64,000 nucleotides of DNA from Ancylobacter dichloromethanicus (GTDB taxonomy: Bacteria > Pseudomonadota > Alphaproteobacteria > Rhizobiales > Xanthobacteraceae), in NCBI RefSeq assembly GCF_018390645.1, contig NZ_JAHBGC010000005.1, forward strand, positions 148,183-212,182. The letters are read 5' to 3'. Position numbers and translations under genes: made by a program. Each line of letters begins with the position of its first letter. The stretch's first letter is position 1. Positions 53,548 through 62,203 of the stretch are shown here, in pieces. The notes under the pieces are model-generated. The model ran no database searches. It was not told the origin of the DNA and saw only the letters and a list, made by a program, of their open reading frames with translations.

Positions 53548-54329
53548 TGAGCAGCCCGCGCATCGATTTCGAGAAGGCCGGCGAGGTCGCCTTCGTCCGC
53601 TTCAACAACCCGGAGGCGCACAACGCGCTGACCGGCCAGATGTGGCTGGACCTGCGCGACGCGGCGCTGCGGATCGCCGACGACCCGTCGATCCGGGTGG
53701 CGGTGTTCCGCGGCGTCGGCGGCAAGGCCTTCGTCTCCGGTACCGACATCACCGGCTTCACCACATTCGCCAGCGGCGCCGACGGCGTCGCCTATGAGCA
53801 CCGGATCGACGACTGCATGAGCGCGGTCGACGCGATCCCGGTGACCACCCTCGCCGTGGTCGACGGCTGGGCGGTGGGCGGCGGGCTCAACATCGCCTCG
53901 GCCTGCGATTTCCGCCTCGCCACCCCCGGCGCGCGCTTCGGCTCGCCGATCGGCCGCACGCTCGGCAATTGCCTCTCCGCGCTCTCCATGGCGCGCATCG
54001 GCGACGCGGTCGGCGTCGGCATCGCCAAGCGGATGGTGCTGCTCGGCGAGATCGTCACCGCGCAGGAAATGCTCGACAACGGCTTCCTGCTGAAGATCGC
54101 CGAGCCGGAGGCGATGGACGCCGAGATCGAGGCGCTGTGCCGGCGCGCGGCCGAGAACGCGCCGCTGACCACGCGCGCCACCAAGGCCACGGTGCGGGCG
54201 CTCGCCCTCGGCAGCCTGCCGGATATCGAGGCGATGGTCGCGCAGGTCTATGGCAGCGAGGATTTCCGCCGCGGCGTCGCGGACTTTCTGGCCAGGACCA
54301 AGGCGGTGCCGAAATGGACCGGGCGCTAG
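53547..54329 (+). CDS. Crotonase-fold enoyl-CoA hydratase/isomerase family protein, catalytic Glu pair replaced
   Basis: A 260-residue crotonase. Oxyanion-hole features FVSGTDITGF (62-71) and VDGWAVGGGLNIASACDFRL (about 105-124) are intact. The two glutamates that act in enoyl-CoA hydratase are replaced: Asn115 in GGGLN and Ile135 in FGSPI. So it may be an isomerase, hydrolase, racemase-like or lyase member rather than a hydratase. ATG 53547 overlaps the CoA-transferase stop by one base, which strongly suggests that it acts on the CoA ester formed by that enzyme. PdxA2 and DenD genes follow at once. Confidence 0.9.
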   Translation: MSSPRIDFEKAGEVAFVRFNNPEAHNALTGQMWLDLRDAALRIADDPSIRVAVFRGVGGKAFVSGTDITGFTTFASGADGVAYEHRIDDCMSAVDAIPVTTLAVVDGWAVGGGLNIASACDFRLATPGARFGSPIGRTLGNCLSALSMARIGDAVGVGIAKRMVLLGEIVTAQEMLDNGFLLKIAEPEAMDAEIEALCRRAAENAPLTTRATKATVRALALGSLPDIEAMVAQVYGSEDFRRGVADFLARTKAVPKWTGR

Positions 54330-54343
54330 CCGGAGGACGCAAG

Positions 54344-55387
54344 ATGCATGACACCCCGCGTGCCGCCAAGGAGAACCGCATGATCCCCCGCATCGCCATC
54401 GCCGCCGGCGACCCCGCCGGCATCGGCTCGGAACTGATGGTCCGCCTGCTCGCCAGCGAGGCCAACCGGCATGCCGCCGACATCCTCATCATTGCCGACC
54501 GCGACGAACTGGAAGAGGGCATGCGCATCTGCGACGCGCGCTTCGACTATGCGCTGGCGCCCGACGCCGAGCGGCCCGAGTTTACCCCCGGCGTGCCGGT
54601 GCTGGTGGATTATCGCGGCCGCGCCGAGGCGCCGTTCGCGCGCGCCGTCGCCACCGCCAATGGCGGGCGCTACGCCATGGACACGCTGCGCCGCGCCATC
54701 GACTACACCACGTCCGGGGTGACCGAGGCGGTGTGCTTCGCGCCGCTGAACAAGCATTCGCTGCATCTGGGCGGCCTCGGCCACCCCGACGAGACCCACT
54801 GGTTCGCCGAGATTCTCCAGCCCAACGGCCCCTATGGCGAACTCAACGCGCTGGACGGCCTGTGGACCAGCCGCGTCACCAGCCATGTGCCGCTGAAGGA
54901 CGTCTCCGGCCTGCTCACCGAGGAGCGGATCGTCGGCGCGATCCGGCTCATCCATTCGACGCTGGTACGGGTCGGCGTCGCGGAACCGCGCATCGCCCTG
55001 TGCGGGCTCAACCCGCATGCCGGTGACAATGGCAGCTTCGGCCGCGAGGAGATTGACGTGATCGGCCCCGCCGTCGAGGCGGCGCGGGCGCAGGGGCTGC
55101 CGGTGGTCGGCCTGTTCCCGGCCGACACCCTGTTCCTCAAGAAGGACGAGCTGGACGCGATCGTGACCATGTATCACGACCAGGGTCAGATCGCGATGAA
55201 GCTGATGGGCTTCTCGCGCGGCGTCACCGTGCATGGCGGCATGCCGATCCCGATCGCCACCCCGGCCCATGGCACCGCCTTCGACCTCCATGGCAAAGGC
55301 GAGGCCGGATGGGGCGCCATGCAGGCGGCGTTCGACGTCGTCTGCCGGATGGCGCGCGCCCGCCGGGACGCCGCGCACGCGGCTTGA
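54344..55387 (+). CDS. pdxA2: 4-phospho-D-threonate 3-dehydrogenase-like PdxA2
   Basis: NAD- and metal-dependent beta-decarboxylating dehydrogenase of the PdxA family. IAAGDPAGIGSELMVRLL opens the protein. Metal/substrate residues are in GLNPHAGDNGSFGREE, VVGLFPADTLF and VTMYHDQGQIAMKLMGF, and the C-terminus has TPAHGTAFDLHGKG. ATG 54344 with CGGAGGA is chosen (347 residues); ATG 54380 with AAGGAG is equally possible and lies closer to where homology starts. PdxA2 oxidises 4-phosphothreonate to DHA phosphate plus CO2, downstream of a DUF1537 kinase, which here is a remnant. A phthalate-type cis-diol dehydrogenase role seems less likely. Confidence 0.88.
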   Translation: MHDTPRAAKENRMIPRIAIAAGDPAGIGSELMVRLLASEANRHAADILIIADRDELEEGMRICDARFDYALAPDAERPEFTPGVPVLVDYRGRAEAPFARAVATANGGRYAMDTLRRAIDYTTSGVTEAVCFAPLNKHSLHLGGLGHPDETHWFAEILQPNGPYGELNALDGLWTSRVTSHVPLKDVSGLLTEERIVGAIRLIHSTLVRVGVAEPRIALCGLNPHAGDNGSFGREEIDVIGPAVEAARAQGLPVVGLFPADTLFLKKDELDAIVTMYHDQGQIAMKLMGFSRGVTVHGGMPIPIATPAHGTAFDLHGKGEAGWGAMQAAFDVVCRMARARRDAAHAA

Positions 55388-55433
55388 TATAGAACGCCTT
55401 CCGCCCTGTGGCCCGCATCCCGGAAACCCCACG

Positions 55434-56414
55434 ATGAAGATCCTGATCCTCGGCGCCGCCGGCATGCTCGGCCGCAAGCTGCTCGCCCGGCTGGCGGCGG
55501 AGGGGCTCGGCGGGGCGGCGGTCGCGACCGCCGTGCTGCACGACGTGGTCGATCCGGCGCCGTCGGCGGCGCTGCCGTTCGCGGTCGCGTGCCACGCCGG
55601 CGACTATGCCGCCCCGGGCGCGGCGGAGACGCTGGTCGCGGGGCGGCCCGACGTGATCTTCCACCTCGCCTCCATCGTCTCCGGCGAGGCGGAGGCGCGG
55701 TTCGAGGAGGGCTACCGGGTCAATCTCGATGGCACGCGGGCGCTGTTCGAGGCGATCCGGCGCCTGCCGGGCTATGCGCCGCGGGTGGTGTTCGCGTCCT
55801 CGCTCGCCGTGTTCGGGGCGCCGTGCCCGGATGTGGTCGAGGACGATTATCTCTGCGCCCCGTCTTCCAGCTATGGCGTGCAGAAGGCGATGGTGGAGCT
55901 GCTGCTGGCCGATTACAGCCGGCGGGGCTTCATCGACGGGCTGGCGCTGCGCCTGCCCACCGTCTGCGTGCGCCCGGGCCGGCCCAATGCGGCACTGTCC
56001 GGATTCCTGTCCTCGATCATGCGCGAGCCGCTGAACGGGCAGGAGGCGGTGCTGCCGGTGGAGGAGGCGATGCGGGTGTGGATCGCCTCGCCGCGCGCCG
56101 CCGTCTCCTATCTCCTGCACGCCGCCACCCTCGACACCGGCCCGCTCGGTGCCCGCCGCAGCCTCAACATGCCGGGCGTCTCAGTGACGGTGGGCGAGCA
56201 GATCGCGGCGCTGCGGGCGCGGGCCGGCGCGCGCGTGGCCGGGCTGATCCGGCCGGCGCCCGACCCGACCGTGGCGCGCGTGGTGGGGAGCTGGCCGCAG
56301 CGCTTCGCCGCCGCGCGGGCGCACCAACTCGGCTTTGCCGGCGATGCCGATTTCCCGGCGATTCTCGACACCTATATCGAGGAAGAGCTGGGCGGCCGCC
56401 TGCCGGCGCCGTGA
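55434..56414 (+). CDS. denD: D-erythronate dehydrogenase DenD
   Basis: NAD-dependent short-chain/epimerase-fold enzyme that oxidises D-erythronate to the 2-keto acid in acid-sugar catabolism. 326 residues from ATG 55434. Cofactor motif ILGAAGMLGRKLLARLAAEG (5-24), DVIFHLASIVSGEAEARFEE (about 71-90), catalytic YGVQK and LRLPTVCVRPGRPNAALSGF are strongly DenD-like, as is IREPLNGQEAVLP-type sequence (here MREPLNGQEAVLPV). It follows pdxA2 by 46 bp. The kinase step that normally comes later in the erythronate route is lacking except for the remnant at 44574. Confidence 0.9.
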   Translation: MKILILGAAGMLGRKLLARLAAEGLGGAAVATAVLHDVVDPAPSAALPFAVACHAGDYAAPGAAETLVAGRPDVIFHLASIVSGEAEARFEEGYRVNLDGTRALFEAIRRLPGYAPRVVFASSLAVFGAPCPDVVEDDYLCAPSSSYGVQKAMVELLLADYSRRGFIDGLALRLPTVCVRPGRPNAALSGFLSSIMREPLNGQEAVLPVEEAMRVWIASPRAAVSYLLHAATLDTGPLGARRSLNMPGVSVTVGEQIAALRARAGARVAGLIRPAPDPTVARVVGSWPQRFAAARAHQLGFAGDADFPAILDTYIEEELGGRLPAP

Positions 56415-56653
56415 GCCTTCGCCCGATGGCGTGGCGGCGATAGCCGCGCGCCCCTCGGCACTCCCGCCGGCATGGCAGGGACGGGCCGCCGGGCGCGATT
56501 GCCCGGCGGGGCTGGACCTCGCGCGGTTTCGCGGGGAATATCGCGCTGCCGGAAGGCACCGGGCCTGCGCGCCCCGCATATGATTCGTTGCCGGCGCCTT
56601 CCGGGCGCTCTCCCTGCGGCGTTCGCCGCCTGTTTCACCGAGACCGCGGCCAC

Positions 56654-57919
56654 GTGGCGCTGACACTGCTCATCTTCCTTCTCGTCTATGTGGCCATGGG
56701 CTTCGGCAAGCTGCCGGGGTTCAAGGTGGACCGCACCGGCGCGGCCGTCGTCGGCGCGCTGGCGATGATGGTGGCGGGCAGCATCAGTTCCAAGGCCGCC
56801 TGGGACTCGATCGACTATGCCAGCGTCGGCATGCTGTTCGGGCTGATGGTGGTGTCGGCGGCGTTCGTCGTCTCGGGCTTCTATGACTGGACCGCCCAGC
56901 GCGTGGCGCTGCTGCCGGTGAGCGCCCCGGTGCTGCTGGCCGTCCTCGTCGGCGTCGGCGGCGGGCTCTCGGCTCTCCTCACCAACGACGTGGTGGTGGT
57001 GGCGATGACGCCGCTGCTGGTCTCGCTCACCCTGGCGCGCGGGCTCAACCCGGTGCCGTTCCTGCTGGCGTTCTGCTTCGCCGCCAATGCCGGCTCGGCC
57101 GGCACGCTGATCGGCAGTCCGCAGAACATGATCGCGGCCCAGCAGCTCGGCCTGTCCTTCAACGGGTTCCTCGCCATTGCCGGCCTGCCGGCGCTGGCCT
57201 CGCTGCCGCTGGTGTGGGCCATCGTCGCGCTGATCTATCGCGGCCGCTGGACGCTGCCGGACAGCGCCCGCGCGCCGGGCCAAGTGCCGATGTCGGCGCC
57301 GATGTCGGTGCCGCCCCCCGGGCCGGCACGGCTCGACCGGGTGGAGACGGCGAAGGCTGGCCTGGTGACGCTCATCGTGGTGCTGGCCTTCATCCTCAGC
57401 GACTGGCCGCGCGAACTGATCGCGCTCGGCGCCGCCGGCGTGCTGCTGATCAACCGGCAGATCGCCTCGCGCGACCTGCTCGCCCATATCGACGGCGATC
57501 TCCTGCTGCTCATCATGGGCCTGTTCGTGGTCAATGCGGCGCTGGCGGCCACCGGCCTGCCGCAGGACCTGCTGAACGGGCTGCGCGCCATGGGGCTCAA
57601 TCTCGACGACCCGCTGGCGCTCTATCTGGTCGGCGGCACGCTGAGCAACATCGTCGGCAACAACCCCGCGGTGATGCTGCTCATCCCGTTCCTCACCCCC
57701 GGCGGCGATGCCGAGGCGCTCGGCGCCGCGCTGGCGCTGGGCACCGGCTTCTCCAGCAATCTGATCGTGTTCGGCAGCCTCGCCGGCATCATCGTGGTGG
57801 AACAGGCGGCGGCCTGCGGGGTGCGGATCTCGTTCGGCGAGTTCGCCCGTGCCGGCGTCCCGGTCACGCTCGCCTGCATGGCAATGGCGGCCGGCTGGAT
57901 CGTGCTGATCGGCGCCTGA
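56654..57919 (+). CDS. SLC13/ArsB-NhaD superfamily carrier (anion or carboxylate permease)
   Basis: An inner-membrane carrier of about 421 residues with ten to twelve helices. GTG 56654 (VALTLLIFLLVYVAMGFGKL) is the likely start because the upstream extension to ATG 56588 is hydrophilic and unlike the family. Characteristic parts are GLSALLTNDVVVVAMTPLLV, FAANAGSAGTLIGSPQNMIA and the second repeat GTLSNIVGNNPAVMLLIPFL, the conserved N-D/P loops of the ion-transporter superfamily. Position after denD suggests a second uptake or export route for organic or sugar acids. It converges on the NCS2 gene with a 3-bp gap. Confidence 0.85.
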   Translation: MALTLLIFLLVYVAMGFGKLPGFKVDRTGAAVVGALAMMVAGSISSKAAWDSIDYASVGMLFGLMVVSAAFVVSGFYDWTAQRVALLPVSAPVLLAVLVGVGGGLSALLTNDVVVVAMTPLLVSLTLARGLNPVPFLLAFCFAANAGSAGTLIGSPQNMIAAQQLGLSFNGFLAIAGLPALASLPLVWAIVALIYRGRWTLPDSARAPGQVPMSAPMSVPPPGPARLDRVETAKAGLVTLIVVLAFILSDWPRELIALGAAGVLLINRQIASRDLLAHIDGDLLLLIMGLFVVNAALAATGLPQDLLNGLRAMGLNLDDPLALYLVGGTLSNIVGNNPAVMLLIPFLTPGGDAEALGAALALGTGFSSNLIVFGSLAGIIVVEQAAACGVRISFGEFARAGVPVTLACMAMAAGWIVLIGA

Positions 57920-57922
57920 GGC

Positions 57923-59623
57923 CTATTGGTCGACGCGGCAGGTCAGCTCCTGCCGCCCGTCCGCAAGCTGGCGTGTCGTCAGCCGGTCGGCGAGACGGGT
58001 CATCAGCGACAGCACCACGCCGTTCATGATCGCGTCCTCGTCGGCGGCGCTGTCGAGGGTCGGCGCCGGGCCGGGCTTCAGCGGGCGGCCGTTCCAGGTG
58101 AAGGCCAGTTCCAGCGCGTATTCGTCGAACCGGGCGGCGACCGCGACCGGGTCGGCAGGGGAGAGGTTCGCCGCCGCCTCGGCGAATTCCTCGGCGATCT
58201 GCGACAGCCGCAGCACGGATTCCGCACGCGCGCCCTCGCGCGCGCCGACCTCGCTCAGGAACCGCCGCAACGGCGCGGCGCCGGTCGCGGGCTGCCAGGC
58301 CAGCCGGTGCGACGTCCGCGCGCCGAGGCGGAACAGCGCGTTCAGCGCCAGCGCCGTCAGCAGGGCAAGGACCAGCGACGAGGTGATGAGCGGCTGCAGC
58401 GCCGGCGGCAGGTGATGGGCATAGAAGCCGGGCATCTCGTCGAAGGACAGGCCGAGGAAGAAGGCGAGGCCGATCGCCAGCGTGCGCCGGGCATCGAGCA
58501 GGCGCTGGCCGAGAATGGCGATGCCGGACATCACCACGAAGGTCGCGGCGAACAGCAGCGCGGCGCCCAGCACACCCTGCGGCACCTGCAGCAGGAGGCC
58601 CGCCGCCTGCGGCAGGAAGGCGAGCGCGATCCAGCCGAGGCCGACGCCGAGGGCGACCCGGCGCGCCAGCACCTCGGTCGCCAGCGAGAGGCCGACGCTC
58701 GCCGAATAGGTGTTGAGCCCCATCGTGCCGATCAGCCCCGCCGCCAGCGTGCCGAGCCCGTCGGCGAGCACACCGGCCTCGATATTGGCATAGTCGGGCC
58801 GCTTCCAGACGGGATCGTTGATCTTCTGGCTGGCGACCATGTCGCCGAAGGCACGCAGCGTGCAGGCCAGCGCCCCGACCAGAAAGCCGGGCAGCAGCGC
58901 CAGCTCGAAGCTCGGCGTGACCAGCGGCCAGGCGATCGGTCGCGGGATGAAGGCGGCGGGGTCGAGGCTGATGCCGATGGCGGCGGGCTGATACGCCATG
59001 TGCAGGGCGATGCCGGTCGCCAGCCCCAGCAGCACCGCCACGGTGCGCAGGCGCGTGCCGCCCCAGACGGCGAGGGCGATCATGACCGCGAGCGCGGCGA
59101 GCGCGGGGCCGGTCTCGGAGGGCTCCAGCGGCAGTTCCATGTCATGGCCGACGATCAGCTTCAGCGCGACGATGCCGAGGATGATGCCGATCATCAGCAC
59201 GCTCAGCCCGACGATCTCGACCGGCAGATAGGGCCGCAGCCGGCCGATGAACCGGCTGAGCACGATCTCGGTCAGCCCGGCGGCGATGGTGAGGCCGGCG
59301 ACGGCCTCCAGCCCGCCCTGGCGCGCGACGGCGAGCGCGGCGGGCAGATAGGCGGCGGTGAACACCGCCGGCAGCAGGAAGCCGCTGCCGATCTGCGGCA
59401 GGCGGAAGACGCGCCGGCCCCAGCCCTGGAGCAGCGTCGCCGCGCCCATGGCGAGCATCGACAATTGGAGGTAGTGCGCCTGCGTGTCGGGACCGGCGCC
59501 GGCGGCCCGGGCGACGAGCAGGGGAAACACCAGCGTGACCGCCATCAGCCCCATATGCTGCGCCACCGCCGTCAGCAGGACGGCAGGCGGGGGGCTGGAG
59601 TGCAGCTCATAGCGCGCGGTCAT
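57923..59623 (-). CDS. NCS2-family nucleobase permease with extra C-terminal cytoplasmic domain
   Basis: Proton-coupled purine/uracil-type permease, 566 residues. Membrane part (about 1-430) with QHMGLMAVTLVFPLLVARAA at the start, QIGSGFLLPAVFTAAYLPAA and LVGALACTLRAFGDMVASQK; the late segment GLIGTMGLNTYSASVGLSLA is typical of NCS2. Beyond residue 433 there is an extra domain of about 130 residues without membrane helices, including FLSEVGAREGARAESVLRLS, FDEYALELAFTWNGRPLKPG and a closing GRQELTCRVDQ. Its fold resembles a HATPase-like or anti-sigma-kinase-like module, but nucleotide-binding motifs are not evident. ATG 59623; no obvious operon partner. Confidence 0.88.
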   Translation of the reverse strand: MTARYELHSSPPPAVLLTAVAQHMGLMAVTLVFPLLVARAAGAGPDTQAHYLQLSMLAMGAATLLQGWGRRVFRLPQIGSGFLLPAVFTAAYLPAALAVARQGGLEAVAGLTIAAGLTEIVLSRFIGRLRPYLPVEIVGLSVLMIGIILGIVALKLIVGHDMELPLEPSETGPALAALAVMIALAVWGGTRLRTVAVLLGLATGIALHMAYQPAAIGISLDPAAFIPRPIAWPLVTPSFELALLPGFLVGALACTLRAFGDMVASQKINDPVWKRPDYANIEAGVLADGLGTLAAGLIGTMGLNTYSASVGLSLATEVLARRVALGVGLGWIALAFLPQAAGLLLQVPQGVLGAALLFAATFVVMSGIAILGQRLLDARRTLAIGLAFFLGLSFDEMPGFYAHHLPPALQPLITSSLVLALLTALALNALFRLGARTSHRLAWQPATGAAPLRRFLSEVGAREGARAESVLRLSQIAEEFAEAAANLSPADPVAVAARFDEYALELAFTWNGRPLKPGPAPTLDSAADEDAIMNGVVLSLMTRLADRLTTRQLADGRQELTCRVDQ

Positions 59624-59749
59624 GCGAACGCGGTTCCGGGATCGCGCAAGGGAAGGCGCGGTGTCTTCGCACTGGCTTAACGCGAAAGCGGCGTGCCTGC
59701 CAGCCGGCCCGCCGGCGCCCCGCCGGTGGCCGCTGCCCTCGAAATCGCC

Positions 59750-62095
59750 CTACCGTCGCTTGAGTGCGTCCATCAGCGCCGCGCCGAGCGCGCCCTGCGG
59801 CGCCTTTTGCGGCTCGCGGGCCGGCGGGCGGGGGGCGGGCCCGCGCGGGCCCTGCGGCGCGTCGCGCTGCCCCTGCGGCCTTGCCGTGCCGGCGCCGGCA
59901 TCGCGGCGCATGGAGAGCGCGATGCGCTTGCGCTTGAGGTCGACCTCCAGCACCCGCACTTTCACCACGTCGCCGACCTTCACCACCTCATGGGCGTCCT
60001 TGACGAAGCGGTCGGCGAGCTGGGAGACATGCACCAGCCCGTCCTGATGCACGCCGATATCCACAAAAGCGCCGAAGGCGGCGACATTGGTCACCGTGCC
60101 TTCCAGCTCCATGCCGGGCTTGAGGTCCTTCATGTCGTCGATGCCGTCGGCGAAGGTCGCGGTCTTGAAGGCGGGGCGCGGGTCGCGGCCGGGCTTGTCG
60201 AGCTCGGCGATGATGTCGCGCACGGTGGGCAGGCCGAAGCGCTCGTCGACGAAGGCGGCCGGGTTCACCCCGGACAGCGCGGCGCTGTCGCCCATCAGCG
60301 TGCGCAGGTCGCGCCCGCAGGCGGCGACGATCCTGCGCGCCACGCCATAGGCTTCCGGGTGCACGGCGGAAGCATCGAGCGGCTCGGCACCGTCGCGGAT
60401 GCGCAAAAATCCCGCGCATTGCTCGAAGGTGCGCGGCCCGAGGCGCGGCACGTCCTTGAGCTGCCTGCGGCTGGCGAACGGGCCGTTGGCGTCGCGATGG
60501 GCGACGACGGCCTCGGCCAGCGACGCGCCGAGCCCGGACACGCGCGCCAGCAGCGAGGCGGAGGCGGTGTTGAGATCGACGCCGACCGCGTTCACCGCGT
60601 CCTCCACCACCGCGTCGAGCGCGCGGGCGAGATGATACTGGTCGACATCGTGCTGGTACTGGCCGACGCCGATCGACTTCGGGTCGATCTTGACGAGTTC
60701 GGCCAGCGGGTCCTGCAGCCGGCGGGCGATGGAGACCGCGCCGCGCAGCGACACGTCGAGGCCGGGGAATTCCGCCGCCGCCAGTTCCGAGGCGGAATAG
60801 ACCGAGGCGCCGGCTTCCGACACCACCACCTTGAGCGGCTTCGTGCCTGCGTCTGAGGCCGGCAGGGCGGCCAGCATCTCGGCCACCAGTTTCTCGGTCT
60901 CGCGGCTGCCGGTGCCGTTGCCGATGGCGATGAGGTCGACACCGTGTTGGCGGATGAGGCGGGCCAGTTCGCCCTGCGTGCCGCGCACATCGTTCTTCGG
61001 CTGGAACGGGTAGACGGTCGAGGTCGCCAGCACCTTGCCGGTGCCGTCCACCACCGCGACCTTGACGCCGGTGCGGATGCCGGGATCGAGCCCCATCGTG
61101 GTGCGCGAGCCGGCCGGGGCGGCGAGCAGCAGATCCTTGAGATTACGCGCGAAGACGTCGATCGCCTCCTTCTCCGCGCGCATCCGCAATTCGGTCATCA
61201 GGTCGAGCGAGAGGTGCAGCGACAGCTTGACCCGCCAGGTCCAGCCGGCGACCTCCATCAGCCACGCATCGCCGGGCAGCCTGTCGCCGATGGCGTAGGC
61301 CTCGTTGATCATCCGCACCACCGGCTTGAGCGGGCGGGGATCGTCGGCGTCGACCTCGATCTCCAGCGCCAGCACATCCTCGTTGCGCCCGCGCAGCATG
61401 GCGAGCGCGCGGTGGCTCGGCACGGTGGCCCAGCGCTCCACATGGTCGAAATAGTCGGAGAACTTGGCGCCGGCCTCCTGCTTGCCCTCGACCGCGCGCG
61501 AGCGCAGCTGGGCGTTCTGCCGGAGATGGCCGCGCAGCCGGCCCAGCAACTCGGCATTCTGCGCGAACTGCTCGGCGAGAATGTCGCGCGCGCCTTCCAG
61601 CGCCGCTTTCACATCCGCCACCTCCTCGGTGATGTAGGCGGCTGCCAGCTCGGCCGGCACCGCGGCTCGGTCGGCCAGGATGGAATCGGCGAGCGGGCCG
61701 AGGCCGCGCTCGCGGGCGATCTCCGCCCGGTTGCGGCGCTTGGGCTTGAAGGGGAGGTAGATGTCTTCCAGCTCCGCCTTGGTGACGGCGGCACCGAGCG
61801 AGGCTTCCAGCTCCGGGGTCAGCTTTTCCTGCTGGCGGATCGAGTCGAGAATGGCCGCGCGCCGCGATTCCAGCTCGCGCAGATAGATCAGCCGCTCGCC
61901 GAGCAGGCGCAGCTGCGTGTCGTCCAGCCCGCCGGTCGCTTCCTTGCGGTAGCGGGCGATGAAGGGGACGGTCGCGCCCTCGTCGAGCAGGGCGATGGCG
62001 GCCTCGGCCTGCTGCGGGCGCGCGCCGATCTCCTGCGCGATCGTCTGCGCGATCTGGCGGGCGATGGCGGCGGCGAGGGTGCTTTTATCGGTCAT
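59750..62095 (-). CDS. tex: Tex-family RNA-binding transcription accessory protein
   Basis: A 781-residue Tex protein. Start ATG 62095 gives [20 protein letters not shown]; an ATG 63 bases earlier is less likely. Parts in order: helical N-terminal Tex region with [19 protein letters not shown] and [20 protein letters not shown], YqgF-like domain with [20 protein letters not shown] (roughly 330-430), HhH region with [20 protein letters not shown], and an S1 RNA-binding domain [20 protein letters not shown] near 660-730. The C-terminal 50 residues are a Pro/Arg/Gln-rich disordered tail. Nucleic-acid binding, thought to influence transcription or translation; a housekeeping gene. Confidence 0.96.
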   Translation of the reverse strand: MTDKSTLAAAIARQIAQTIAQEIGARPQQAEAAIALLDEGATVPFIARYRKEATGGLDDTQLRLLGERLIYLRELESRRAAILDSIRQQEKLTPELEASLGAAVTKAELEDIYLPFKPKRRNRAEIARERGLGPLADSILADRAAVPAELAAAYITEEVADVKAALEGARDILAEQFAQNAELLGRLRGHLRQNAQLRSRAVEGKQEAGAKFSDYFDHVERWATVPSHRALAMLRGRNEDVLALEIEVDADDPRPLKPVVRMINEAYAIGDRLPGDAWLMEVAGWTWRVKLSLHLSLDLMTELRMRAEKEAIDVFARNLKDLLLAAPAGSRTTMGLDPGIRTGVKVAVVDGTGKVLATSTVYPFQPKNDVRGTQGELARLIRQHGVDLIAIGNGTGSRETEKLVAEMLAALPASDAGTKPLKVVVSEAGASVYSASELAAAEFPGLDVSLRGAVSIARRLQDPLAELVKIDPKSIGVGQYQHDVDQYHLARALDAVVEDAVNAVGVDLNTASASLLARVSGLGASLAEAVVAHRDANGPFASRRQLKDVPRLGPRTFEQCAGFLRIRDGAEPLDASAVHPEAYGVARRIVAACGRDLRTLMGDSAALSGVNPAAFVDERFGLPTVRDIIAELDKPGRDPRPAFKTATFADGIDDMKDLKPGMELEGTVTNVAAFGAFVDIGVHQDGLVHVSQLADRFVKDAHEVVKVGDVVKVRVLEVDLKRKRIALSMRRDAGAGTARPQGQRDAPQGPRGPAPRPPAREPQKAPQGALGAALMDALKRR

Positions 62096-62203
62096 GCGGA
62101 ACACGGAATCGCTTGAGGGGAAGGCGAGACCATATTCACTCACGCGGGCGAAGGCCACGCCGCACGATCCGCGCGGCGTGGCTTGTGGATGGGGCCGGCG
62201 CGG

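Noticed and set aside
54344..55387. PdxA2 read as a terephthalate or phthalate diol dehydrogenase or as vitamin B6 enzyme PdxA
   Set aside because: No aromatic dioxygenase or pyridoxine genes nearby; DenD and the DUF1537 remnant favour an acid-sugar role, though the assignment remains inference.
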